A stretch of DNA of 27,359 bases from JAEDES01 sp964470055 (GTDB taxonomy: Bacteria; Bacillota_I; Bacilli_A; RF39; UBA660). Positions 6,634-15,900 of the stretch are shown here, piece by piece (position 1 is the stretch's first letter; the number at the start of each line of letters is the position of its first letter). The notes below the pieces were generated by a model, which did not search any database, had not been told where the DNA came from, and saw nothing but the letters and a program-made list of their open reading frames with translations. The stretch spans positions 1 through 27,359 of the forward strand of contig CAYXZZ010000016.1 in assembly GCA_964470055.1 (NCBI GenBank). Reading direction: 5' to 3'. Both the position numbers and the translations under genes were made by a program.

Positions 6634-8664
6634 ATGGCAATCAGTGAAGTAGAATTTCAAAAAGAAAAGAAAATTTTAAAGAAAGTCCAAAGCTTATTAG
6701 GAGACACTTTATCTAGTCTTGGTGATGATGTCTATGCCGACGAAGAAAACTTACTTGAATTTAAAAAAATGATGTGGGAAAACTCCACTAGTTTTGACGA
6801 AGCAGAAATGCAACAAGTAATGGCCGCAACATCTTTAGAAGCCGAAAAGGCTCTTCAAAAACAAAGATATTTTAAAAAATTATGTCAAATTAAAAATAAA
6901 CCTTATTTTGCATCAATAGTTTTTAAAGATGATAGTGGCAAAATATTTAATATCTACATGTCTTTAACATACTTAAAGGATGAAAATCTAAATAACATTT
7001 TATATGATTGGCGAAGTCCTATTTGTAGTTTATTTTATGACTACGAAATAGGGCCATGTGAATACAAGGCCCCAGGGGGTATTTATACTGGTGAACTAAA
7101 AAGAAAAAGACAATATAAAATAGAAAATAATAAACTAGTTGGTGTCTTTGATAACTCTTTAAATATTGATGATGAAGTTCTTCAAGAAGTACTCGCAACT
7201 GAATCAAGTGAAAAGATGAAAAATGTAGTTAACACTATCCAACAAGAACAAAATAAAGTAATAAGAAACTTAGAAGATAATAACTTAATTGTTCAAGGGA
7301 TTGCAGGAAGTGGTAAAACAACGGTTGCTCTTCATAGAATTGCATATTTACTTTATCAACTTGAACGTCTTTCTAGTAATAATATCTTAATCTTTTCTCC
7401 AAATAATATTTTTACAGAATATATCTCTGATGTCTTACCATCTTTAGGAGAAGCCAATACTTTACAAACAACATTTGCTGATTACTTATCGGCCTTTATC
7501 ACGGAATATAAAGATGTTGAAACATTCACTGACTTCATCTCAAGATATTATACATATCAAGAAACATATCCAGAACTAGTTAAATATAAACAAAGTGATG
7601 CAATTATTACTCATTTAGATGCTTATCTCGAAGACTATGTTTCTAATTGTCGTTTCGTAAGTTCCTTTATTGAAAATGAAATTAATCATGTCGATAAAGA
7701 CGAAATAAATGAACTTCTTCATTATAAATATAATCGTCTTCCATTATTCGAGCGAGTAGAGGAAATATCAAAAAAACTATCTTCTAGCTTTTATAAAGGA
7801 AGTGGCAAAAAGAATCGTACTTTTGCTAAATTATTAAGAGAAAATGCTAACTTTAAAAAAGACTATCAAGAAATATATAAAAACTTTTGGAAGAGTGAAT
7901 TTACTGATATGAAATTACCCGATACAATCATTAATAGTTTTGTAAATAAACAAGTTATTAATTATGAAGATGCCTTATTATTTGCCTATATTAAAGGTAA
8001 ACTCGAAGGATTTATATATGAAGCAACCATTAAACAAGTAATTATTGATGAAGCCCAAGACTATAATCGTCTTCAATACATAATCATTTCTAAAATCTTC
8101 CAAAAAGCAGATTTCACAATTCTCGGAGATATTAATCAAAATATTAACCCATACTATTCATATAATTCTTTAGCAGATTTAAAAGAACTATTTAAAGGAG
8201 ATACTAAATATCTAGAACTTCTAAAAACATATCGTTCATCTCCAGAAATAATTGACTATACTAATAAAATTCTAAATCTAACACATGTTAACGCTATTCG
8301 TAAAGAAACGAATAAACCAGTAATCATTAGAAGAGGTATTAAAGATTTAAAAAATTCTCTTTTAACGGATATTACTTCTTTACAAACTCAATATAAATCA
8401 ACTGCTATTATCACAAAAGATAATATAGAGGCTGAAAAAATTTATAATCTGTTAAAAGATGATCTCAACATTTCTTTAGTAGAAGCCTCATCTAAAAAGT
8501 TCCATAAAGAACTAGTCATACTACCAGCCTATACAGCGAAAGGTCTAGAATTCGACAGTGTCATAATCTATAACGATAGAAATAATTCATATAAGTCAAA
8601 TGAAAAAAATCTTTTATACGTTGCCTGTACCCGTTGTCAACATGAACTATACATTTATAATTAA
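6634..8664 (+). CDS. helD: HelD-like RNA polymerase recycling helicase
   Basis: This 676-aa SF1 (UvrD/Rep-like) ATPase is of the HelD type. HelD binds RNA polymerase, enters its channels and releases stalled complexes and nucleic acid. Visible features are a charged helical N-terminus (1-80), the family block DWRSPICSLFYDYE...YKAPGG (125-149), Walker A GIAGSGKTT (222-230) followed by ALHRIAYLLY, Walker B IIDEAQDYNRLQ (about 470-481), motif III GDINQNI, motif IV TYRSSPEI (about 531-538), and C-terminal AKGLEFDSVIIYN and YVACTRCQHELYIY. It is about 100 aa shorter than the Bacillus subtilis protein, mainly in the N-terminal and inter-motif regions. GGAGG lies 6 bp before the ATG. A promoter and possible attenuator precede it and a terminator follows. 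Confidence 0.88.
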   Translation: MAISEVEFQKEKKILKKVQSLLGDTLSSLGDDVYADEENLLEFKKMMWENSTSFDEAEMQQVMAATSLEAEKALQKQRYFKKLCQIKNKPYFASIVFKDDSGKIFNIYMSLTYLKDENLNNILYDWRSPICSLFYDYEIGPCEYKAPGGIYTGELKRKRQYKIENNKLVGVFDNSLNIDDEVLQEVLATESSEKMKNVVNTIQQEQNKVIRNLEDNNLIVQGIAGSGKTTVALHRIAYLLYQLERLSSNNILIFSPNNIFTEYISDVLPSLGEANTLQTTFADYLSAFITEYKDVETFTDFISRYYTYQETYPELVKYKQSDAIITHLDAYLEDYVSNCRFVSSFIENEINHVDKDEINELLHYKYNRLPLFERVEEISKKLSSSFYKGSGKKNRTFAKLLRENANFKKDYQEIYKNFWKSEFTDMKLPDTIINSFVNKQVINYEDALLFAYIKGKLEGFIYEATIKQVIIDEAQDYNRLQYIIISKIFQKADFTILGDINQNINPYYSYNSLADLKELFKGDTKYLELLKTYRSSPEIIDYTNKILNLTHVNAIRKETNKPVIIRRGIKDLKNSLLTDITSLQTQYKSTAIITKDNIEAEKIYNLLKDDLNISLVEASSKKFHKELVILPAYTAKGLEFDSVIIYNDRNNSYKSNEKNLLYVACTRCQHELYIYN

Positions 8665-8667
8665 ATT

Positions 8668-8698
8668 AGATACTCAAAGTAAAAAGAGTATCTTTTTT
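8668..8698 (+). terminator. Intrinsic terminator after helD
   Basis: AGATACTC (8668-8675) pairs with GAGTATCT (8686-8693) around a 10-base A-rich loop, followed by a T run. It begins 4 bp after the helD stop codon. Confidence 0.88.
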
Positions 8699-8712
8699 CA
8701 TGAATTTGGTTC

Positions 8713-8741
8713 TTGTTTGATTTTTATTTTAACTGTATAAT
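8713..8741 (+). promoter_or_regulatory. Promoter of the first pseudopilin gene
   Basis: TTGTTT (8713-8718), a 17-bp spacer and TATAAT (8736-8741) lie 31 bp upstream of the start codon at 8773. The second pseudopilin gene has the same -35 hexamer and spacing (12937-12965), so the two promoters may be paralogous. Confidence 0.65.
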
Positions 8742-8772
8742 GAAATTATGATATAGAAGATAGGGTGAAAAA

Positions 8773-11700
8773 ATGAAAAGAAGCGAAAAAGGATTTACCT
8801 TGATTGAAATACTTGCGGCAATCACCATCTTAGGAATATTATCAACAGTCGCAATCATATCAGTAAACAAAATTATTCAACAAGGAAAGAACAAACACTA
8901 TACAACTGCCGAAGAAAACTTAAAACTTGCCGGACAAAGTTATGTCCAAGAAAATAGAAGTGCTCTTCCAAAAGTAATAGGTCAAAAAACAAAAATATAT
9001 CTTAGTACCTTAGAAAGCAGCAATTACATTAATGAAATCTTAGACTACAGTGATAATAAATGTGATAGTACAAAATCATATGTTCAGGTCTATAAATATT
9101 CACAAAATGACTATTCCTATGTTGCTTATCTAGAATGTCCTTCATATAAGACAGTAATAGAAGAAGTAACTTCAACTCCAACTATAACTATTACTATGAA
9201 TGGTGAGAAAAAGAATGCCTCTGCCAAAATTCAAATTAGTGATAGTGTAAAATTAATGAGTTATAGTTACATAGTCTATAAAGATAACAAAGAAATTTTA
9301 AATTCAGGAAGTGTTAGTATCGCTAACTACGCTAAATCAGTTGAAAAAGAAGTATCTCTTTCTGAATATACACCAGGTCAAATCAAAATAGTAGTTACGG
9401 CTACTAACATTTATGGTTCTTCAGTAACTAAAACAGCATCTCATAACTTTGAGGATATTTCACCACCAACGTGTATCATTTCTGATGAAGATAAAAATCC
9501 AAAAACATGGACTAGTACCGAAACTAGAACCATAACAGTTGGTTGTGATGATGGAGAAGGCTCTGGATGTACTAGAACATCATATACAAAAACATTTAAA
9601 GATTCAGCCATGACTGATTATATAACTATTTCTGATGAGTCAGGAAATACTGCTAAATGTGAAGTTACCGTTTATATTGATAAAGAAAAACCTAGTATTA
9701 CAGTTAAGTCATATGCCAGAACTAGCTCTGGTAGTAAAACTGGTAGTACTACAGGTACAGCAAAAGTAAGTAATTCGTCACAAACAGCAACTTTAGATTT
9801 ATCAAAATCATCAACTACAAAATGGTTAAATGGTACTGATTACGCAAATGGTGTATATTTTGAAGTAACATATTCAGATGACGTTGCCTTAGCATCATAT
9901 ACAGTTAAGGAAAATCCGTCAGGATTAACAACTTCTACAACATCTGCCGCAACAACCGTTATTCAAAATAAAACAACTACTAAGAAGTCCTTAACAGATT
10001 CGTATACCACAACAGTAGATGGTTATCGTACTTACGTTATAACAGCCACTGATATTGCGGGAAACTCAATTAGTATTGGTGTTATTGCACCACTAGATCG
10101 GCAAGCCCCAACAATACCAACAGTAAACATGTATAAATGGAAAGATAATAGTACAAAACCAACCACTTCCAGTGGTTTAGTAACATACACAAATAATACT
10201 TGGACTAATCTAAGTGTTTATACTACCGCAACAGGTTCAACTGATACATTATCTGGTTTTAAAGAGTATCGTGTAACTACAAGTGGCGCAACATCTACAG
10301 TAACAAATGCTGTTCAATCATATCGTTCAGTTGAAAAAGAAGGCACATCATATGTCCAATATAAAGCCTGTGATGTAGCCGGAAACTGTTCAGCCTTATC
10401 ATCAGCCAAAACAATAAAAATTGATAAAACGGTGCCTACATGTACAAGTAGTGGAGGAAGTACAAGTTGGGTAACTAATGACATAACTATCAAAGGAACA
10501 TGTAGCGATGGCACTAATGCAAGTGGTTGTGCTGGAAATGTCACAAAAGTTTATACAACAACCACAAACTTATCCCAAACTAACCAAAGTCCGGGAACAG
10601 TTTATGATAATGCCGGAAATTCAACAGTTTGTCCTGCTAACCAAACCATAAAAATTGATAAAGTTGCTCCAACCGCTCCAACATCAGGAGCTATTGGTCA
10701 AGTAAGTGGTTCGTCAACAACCGGTTCAATTAAAACAGCGGCATCTGGTTCAACTGATACAGGTGGTTCAGGTGTTAAAGAATATCGTTATTATGTTACA
10801 AATACCTCAACTAAACCAACAGATAAAACCAAATTCACAACATCTAAAAATTTCACTAGAAGTTGTGGGACTTCGTATTATGCTTGGGTATATGCTGTCG
10901 ATAATGTTGGCCACACTTCATCCATTGTTTCCTTAGGATCAACTGCCGACGGTAAAAATGAATATGTTAACTATGGAAGTTGTAGTAAAGCCTGCGATGG
11001 TGGAACTAAAACAAGCGCCAACTCTTGTGCCTTAATAACAAAAACTGATACCATATCATGTAACACTAGAGCATGTTGTACATCATCAACTATAACTTAT
11101 AAAGATGGTTCATCATGTACTGCGAAATGCGGTGGTGGAACATACAATCGTCTTGCATATTCAACATATGATAGTTCTGTTAGATGTAGCTCATACGATA
11201 AAACTTCTGGAGGTTCATCATGTAACACCCAAGGTTGTTGTAGTAAAGTAACATATCAAAATGGCTCAACTTGTAGTAAAAAATGTGGTGGCGGAACATA
11301 TAACCGTGTAGCCTATTCATACTATGATGGTACACGATGCCCATCGTCAGACACCACATCTGGAGGTTCATCATGCAACACTCAAGACTGTTGTAGTAAA
11401 GTAACATATCAAAATGGTTCAACTTGTAGCGCATCATGTGGCTATGGAACATATAACCGTCTTGCATATTCGGATTATGATGGCACAAGATGTTCAGCAT
11501 ACGATAAAACCTCAGGTGGAAGTTCTTGCTATTTAAAAGCCTGCGAAGACACAATTAATGGCACTAGATATAATGGTTGTGATTCTTACTACATTACAAC
11601 CTGTACAGAAACAACATGTAAATATACATCTAAAAATGGAGCCTCTTCAAGTGGAACGGTAACAAGATCAACTCTAACAATGTCTAGAACTGGAAGTTGT

Positions 11701-12021
11701 GATAAAACATATTGTAGTGCCTACATCAGTTCTCGAAGTGGAACGACAGTAACCTTTACTGTAAGTCCATCATCAGATCAATGTAAAATTACTAGTTACT
11801 CAGCTGGAAGTTGCAGTAAGTCAGGCAGTGGAAACCACTACGTCAAAGTAGGCTATAGTAGTATTTCTGATGGAAGTTACTGTGGAATAAGACTTAACTT
11901 CAGTGGAATTGCCTATATCTATGGTGGTGTTGAATACAAATATATCTCATGGAATACCTATAGATGTAGTTCAACCAAATTCTGTACTCAAAGCTGTAGC
12001 TCATCTGCATGCGTTTCTTAA
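8773..12021 (+). CDS. Giant pseudopilin-like surface protein with Ig-like and TSP1-like repeats
   Basis: This 1082-aa protein begins with a type IV prepilin leader and helix: MKRSEKG then FTLIEILAAITILGI. Cleavage would fall after Gly7, with Glu at mature position 5. Residues 1-125 closely match the gene at 12990. Several bacterial Ig-like domains follow, marked by D(E/N)(S/A)GN and (V/I)(Y/K)IDK boundaries. Near residue 730 the protein turns Cys-rich, with four units of the CSxxCGGGTYNR...C...GGSSCNTQxC type that resemble thrombospondin type-1 repeats. A Ser/Cys-rich C-terminal region follows. The likely place is the cell surface, anchored by or assembled through the pilin helix. Ordinary pilins have 120-200 aa, so the size is extreme. 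AGGGTG serves as ribosome-binding site. The next gene starts 12 bp downstream. Confidence 0.82.
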   Translation: MKRSEKGFTLIEILAAITILGILSTVAIISVNKIIQQGKNKHYTTAEENLKLAGQSYVQENRSALPKVIGQKTKIYLSTLESSNYINEILDYSDNKCDSTKSYVQVYKYSQNDYSYVAYLECPSYKTVIEEVTSTPTITITMNGEKKNASAKIQISDSVKLMSYSYIVYKDNKEILNSGSVSIANYAKSVEKEVSLSEYTPGQIKIVVTATNIYGSSVTKTASHNFEDISPPTCIISDEDKNPKTWTSTETRTITVGCDDGEGSGCTRTSYTKTFKDSAMTDYITISDESGNTAKCEVTVYIDKEKPSITVKSYARTSSGSKTGSTTGTAKVSNSSQTATLDLSKSSTTKWLNGTDYANGVYFEVTYSDDVALASYTVKENPSGLTTSTTSAATTVIQNKTTTKKSLTDSYTTTVDGYRTYVITATDIAGNSISIGVIAPLDRQAPTIPTVNMYKWKDNSTKPTTSSGLVTYTNNTWTNLSVYTTATGSTDTLSGFKEYRVTTSGATSTVTNAVQSYRSVEKEGTSYVQYKACDVAGNCSALSSAKTIKIDKTVPTCTSSGGSTSWVTNDITIKGTCSDGTNASGCAGNVTKVYTTTTNLSQTNQSPGTVYDNAGNSTVCPANQTIKIDKVAPTAPTSGAIGQVSGSSTTGSIKTAASGSTDTGGSGVKEYRYYVTNTSTKPTDKTKFTTSKNFTRSCGTSYYAWVYAVDNVGHTSSIVSLGSTADGKNEYVNYGSCSKACDGGTKTSANSCALITKTDTISCNTRACCTSSTITYKDGSSCTAKCGGGTYNRLAYSTYDSSVRCSSYDKTSGGSSCNTQGCCSKVTYQNGSTCSKKCGGGTYNRVAYSYYDGTRCPSSDTTSGGSSCNTQDCCSKVTYQNGSTCSASCGYGTYNRLAYSDYDGTRCSAYDKTSGGSSCYLKACEDTINGTRYNGCDSYYITTCTETTCKYTSKNGASSSGTVTRSTLTMSRTGSCDKTYCSAYISSRSGTTVTFTVSPSSDQCKITSYSAGSCSKSGSGNHYVKVGYSSISDGSYCGIRLNFSGIAYIYGGVEYKYISWNTYRCSSTKFCTQSCSSSACVS
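10972..11550 (+). repeat. Thrombospondin-1-like Cys repeats in the pseudopilin
   Basis: One divergent unit (CSKACDGGTKTSANSC, from 10972) is followed by three close repeats of about 52 codons at about 11077-11234, 11235-11390 and 11391-11550. Each has the pattern CC..V/ITY.(D/N)GS.C...CG.GTYNR.AYS.YD...RC....T.GGSSC...(G/D/A)C. The CSxxCGxG...R core and cysteine number are those of thrombospondin type-1 repeats. The Trp ladder of animal repeats is missing. DNA identity between units is high enough for slippage or recombination. Confidence 0.6.
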
Positions 12022-12033
12022 AAGAGGTGAATC

Positions 12034-12906
12034 ATGAATAAAGATAAATTTATAAAAGGATTAAAAATCTTCATTATCGTACTAGCAGTCATTTTAATAA
12101 TTGCTATACCAGTAAGTATACTAACATATGGATCTAACACAAATGATCTTAAAACAAATACTTGTACAGAGAAAGGAAACATCTGCACCTTCGATGAAAT
12201 ATTTGAAGGTGTAGAAGTCCTAGTAGAAGTAACAGATGGTAAAGAATATGTTTTTAATGTCATTTCTAATGATGAAAACACCATGACTCTTCAAATGAAT
12301 AAAAATTTAAAAAGAGAAGTAAACTGGCATTCTGAACTAACTAATGTTAAAGGTCCTCAAAATGCTCTAGAAACATTACTTACTGCTACTAATAAATGGA
12401 ATAATATTGCAGTAATCACAGATTATCAATATACTGATTTTGGTAAAACAAACTATGAGACATCTTGTAGTACTTCTTCAACAGAACCAGACTATGACTG
12501 TTCAAATGATTACCATCTATCTAGAGGATATAACTCTCTTACTATAAAAGATGGAGTTCTAACTATAAATACCAATATGGTTTCTGTTGTACCAGATGAA
12601 GTAATTAGCAATGTCTATACATTTTCTGATTATCAAGCAAAGGTTCGTTTAATAACATATGAAGAAGTAACTTCACTAGTTAAAGAAGACGCCTATCCTG
12701 ATTGGCTTATATCTAATTTAGATGAATATGATGGTTATTGGACTTTAACAAGTGCCACTTCTATGAAAGTGAACTATTCTCAAGGAGCAACAGCCTTAGC
12801 AAGATTAAACAAAACTACATCAATTGAAAATCTCTATGTTTTAAAAGAATATGATGCTTCATATACAATCGGAATCAGACCAGTAATTACTATCGAAAAA
12901 AAATAA
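12034..12906 (+). CDS. Membrane-anchored protein with C-type-lectin-like C-terminus
   Basis: This 290-aa protein has one N-terminal transmembrane helix (about 9-33, KIFIIVLAVILIIAIPVSIL), so it is probably a signal-anchored extracellular protein. Residues about 35-110 look beta-rich. The C-terminal half contains VRLITYEEV (about 208), YPDWLISNLD and YWTLTS (about 234), and ends IGIRPVITI. I associate this layout with the lectin-like DUF6273/formylglycine-enzyme-like domains of Bacillota surface proteins. The same fold end (GVRPxF) is encoded by the DGR templates at 91-1383, but the DNA is not similar and the codons are not Asn-rich, so this copy is not a diversified target. It starts 12 bp after the pseudopilin with its own AGAGGTG site, and a terminator follows. 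Confidence 0.75.
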   Translation: MNKDKFIKGLKIFIIVLAVILIIAIPVSILTYGSNTNDLKTNTCTEKGNICTFDEIFEGVEVLVEVTDGKEYVFNVISNDENTMTLQMNKNLKREVNWHSELTNVKGPQNALETLLTATNKWNNIAVITDYQYTDFGKTNYETSCSTSSTEPDYDCSNDYHLSRGYNSLTIKDGVLTINTNMVSVVPDEVISNVYTFSDYQAKVRLITYEEVTSLVKEDAYPDWLISNLDEYDGYWTLTSATSMKVNYSQGATALARLNKTTSIENLYVLKEYDASYTIGIRPVITIEKK

Positions 12907-12934
12907 ATCAGTAGCGAAAAACTGCTGATTTTTT
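12905..12934 (+). terminator. Intrinsic terminator between the two pseudopilin units
   Basis: AATCAGTAG (12906-12914) pairs with CTGCTGATT (12922-12930), with one G-T pair, and a T run follows. It overlaps the stop codon of the upstream gene. Confidence 0.85.
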
Positions 12935-12936
12935 CA

Positions 12937-12965
12937 TTGTTTTTAAACTGAAAATATTGTATACT
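12937..12965 (+). promoter_or_regulatory. Promoter of the second pseudopilin gene
   Basis: TTGTTT (12937-12942), a 17-bp spacer and TATACT (12960-12965) lie 24 bp before the start codon at 12990. With the terminator just upstream, the second pseudopilin is probably transcribed independently of the first. Confidence 0.68.
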
Positions 12966-12989
12966 TTTGTATAGTAGGAGTGAGAACAA

Positions 12990-15900
12990 ATGAAAGGAAA
13001 TAAAAAGGGATTTACATTAATCGAAATACTAGCCGCAATCGCAATACTAGGAATACTATCAACTATCGCAGTTATTTCAGTTAATAAAATAATTCAACAA
13101 GGAAAAAACAAACATTATACCACAGCAGAAAACAACTTAAAATTAGCCGGCCAAAGTTACGTTCAAGATAATCGTAGTGAACTACCAAAAGTAATTGGCC
13201 AAAAAACAAAAGTATATCTCAATACTTTAGAGGACAAAAACTATATTAATGAGATATTAGATTATAGCGATAACAAATGTTATAGCGATAAATCATATGT
13301 CCAAATATATAAATATTCTCAAGATGATTATTCGTATTTAGCATACCTAGAATGTCCAGACTATAAAAGTGATTTAGATACAGTCAAAGAAAATCTTTCT
13401 GTTGAAATTAAATTTTCTGGTACAGAAGAAGCCAATGCTGAAGCAACCATTATAATGAAAGACGACTATAAACTTGCAAGTTACAGTTATACAATTTATA
13501 AAGGTACCAAGGAAGTAAAAAATTCTGGTAATGTTGCAGTTACAAATTTTGCAAAAGAAGTAACTAAAAAAGTTAGTTTATCTAGTTATACCCCTGGTAA
13601 AATAAAAGTTGTAGCCGTTGCAACTAATATCTATGGAAAAACTTATACTGCTGCCGTAGAATATTCTTATGAAGATAAAATCAATCCAATTTGTGAATAT
13701 ATCGATTCAGCCGATGATCCAAATAACCCAAAAGAGTGGACTAATACTGGAACTAGAAAGATTACCGTTGCTTGTAAAGACGGAGATGGATCTGGTTGTA
13801 CAAGAGAAACATTTACTAAAACATTTAAAAATACCACTAAGATTGGTACTATAACTTTATCAGATGAAGCCGGAAACACTTATGATTGTCCAGTATCAGT
13901 CTATATCGATAAAACAAAACCAACTATTACAATCAATGTTTATAAACGTAATAAAAGTGGTAAGAAAACAGGTAGTGTTATCGCAACAGAAACAGTTAAT
14001 GATACAACTCCAACCGCAACTTTAGACTTATCAAAATTAAGTTCTACAAAATGGTTAAATAATGCAGACTATCCATATGGAGTATATTACGAAGTAGAGT
14101 TCTCTGATGGACTTGCCCTAGGAAATTATACAATTAAACAAAATAGTGCTGGACTTTCTACTTCAACTGTTGCCGCTGCAACAACAACAATTATAAATAA
14201 AACATCAACTGGAAAGAGTAATACCGCAACATTCTCAACTAGTGAAGATGGTTATCGTACCTATGTTATATCTGCCTCAGATGATGCAGGAAACAGTGTA
14301 ACTTTAAATGTTATTGCTCCACTAGATCGACAATCACCAAATACTCCAACAGTTAATCTATATAAGTGGACAAATAACAGTACAACTCCAAGTTCAAGTA
14401 CAAACTTAAGTGCCTATCAAAGTGATACTTGGTCTAAATTAAATGTTTATACCACAGCCTCATCTTCAACAGATTCAATTTCTGGATTTAAAACTTATGA
14501 GTATACAACAACTGGAACAACAACACAAAACACTGATACCGCAACATCTACTGCAAGTCGTTCCATTAAATCAGAAGGTACATCAACTATTAAATATCGT
14601 GCTTGCGATAATGCAGGAAACTGTTCTTCTTACAGCACAACTTATACAATAAAAATTGACAAAACAAATCCCGTTTGTACTGTCAGCGGTGGAAATACTG
14701 ATTGGACAAACGGAAGTAGAACCATTACTGCTAAATGTTCCGATTCAGGAAGCGGTTGTGCAACAAATGACTTTTCTAAAGTATATGATGCAGAAATTTC
14801 TACCACAACCGCTGGAGCAAACGGTAATAATAGTGGGGGAGTAGTTTATGACAATGCCGGAAACTCAACTAATTGTGCGGCTAATCAAACTGTAAGAATT
14901 GATCAAACTGCTCCAACCTGTACTGTTAGTGGAGGAAGTACTGATTGGACAAATGGAAGTAGAACCATTACTGCTAAATGTACTGATACCGGCGGAAGTG
15001 GTTGTGTTACAAACTCTGACTTGTCAAAGAAATATTCAAGTAACATTAATACTACAACTGCTGGCGCAAATGGTGATGGCAAAGGTGGAAGTGTTAGTGA
15101 TAACGCTGGTAATACTACTAGTTGTTCTGCAAACCAAACTGTAAAAATTGATACAACTCCTCCAACTTGTACTACAAGTGGTGGAAGTAGTTCTTGGACA
15201 AACTCAGATGTTACATTAACTGGAACTTGTAGTGATACTGGTGGAAGTGGTTGTAGCGGCAACTCTTCTAATAAATATTCAAGTAATACTAATACAACTA
15301 CCGCAAACCCTGGAAAGGTCTACGATAACGCAGGAAATTCTGGAACTTGTCCAAATACCACTGTAAAAATTGATAAGACTAAACCAACTTGTACAGTTAG
15401 TGGAGGAAATAGTTCTTGGACAAACGGAAGTAGAACCATTACTGCTAAATGTACTGATACCGGTGGAAGCGGTTGTGTTACAAACTCTGACTTTTCAAAA
15501 AAATATTCAAGTAATATCAATACTACAACTGCTGGCGCAAACGGTAATGGCGATGGTGGAAGTGTTAGTGACAACGCTGGTAATACTACTAGTTGTTCCG
15601 CAAATCAAACTGTAAAAATTGATAAGACCGATCCAACAATTTCTTCAATTAATAATCCATCAAATGGAAATGCTACTGCTCCTGGACTAGTCTTAACCTT
15701 AAATGGTTATGATAGTGGAGGCTCTGGAATGTCACATTGGCGTTACTCATATAACGGAACTAGTTGGACAAATTATTCTTCGTCAAATTATTCTGGTTAT
15801 AAGACAACTCCTTTCACAGCCGAAAGAGACCAAACTGTCTATATTGGTTTATGTGATGTCGCAGGAAACTGTGTATCAAGTAGCACGCATGTTCATATTG

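Noticed and set aside
11180..11554. 124-codon minus-strand open frame inside the pseudopilin gene
   Set aside because: It is antisense to the Cys repeats. Its Leu/Met/His-rich composition reflects the repeat on the other strand, and it has no ribosome-binding site.
14903..15574. Minus-strand open frames antisense to the Ig-like repeats
   Set aside because: Pro/Val/Leu-rich shadows of the repeated coding sequence, duplicated because the repeat is duplicated.
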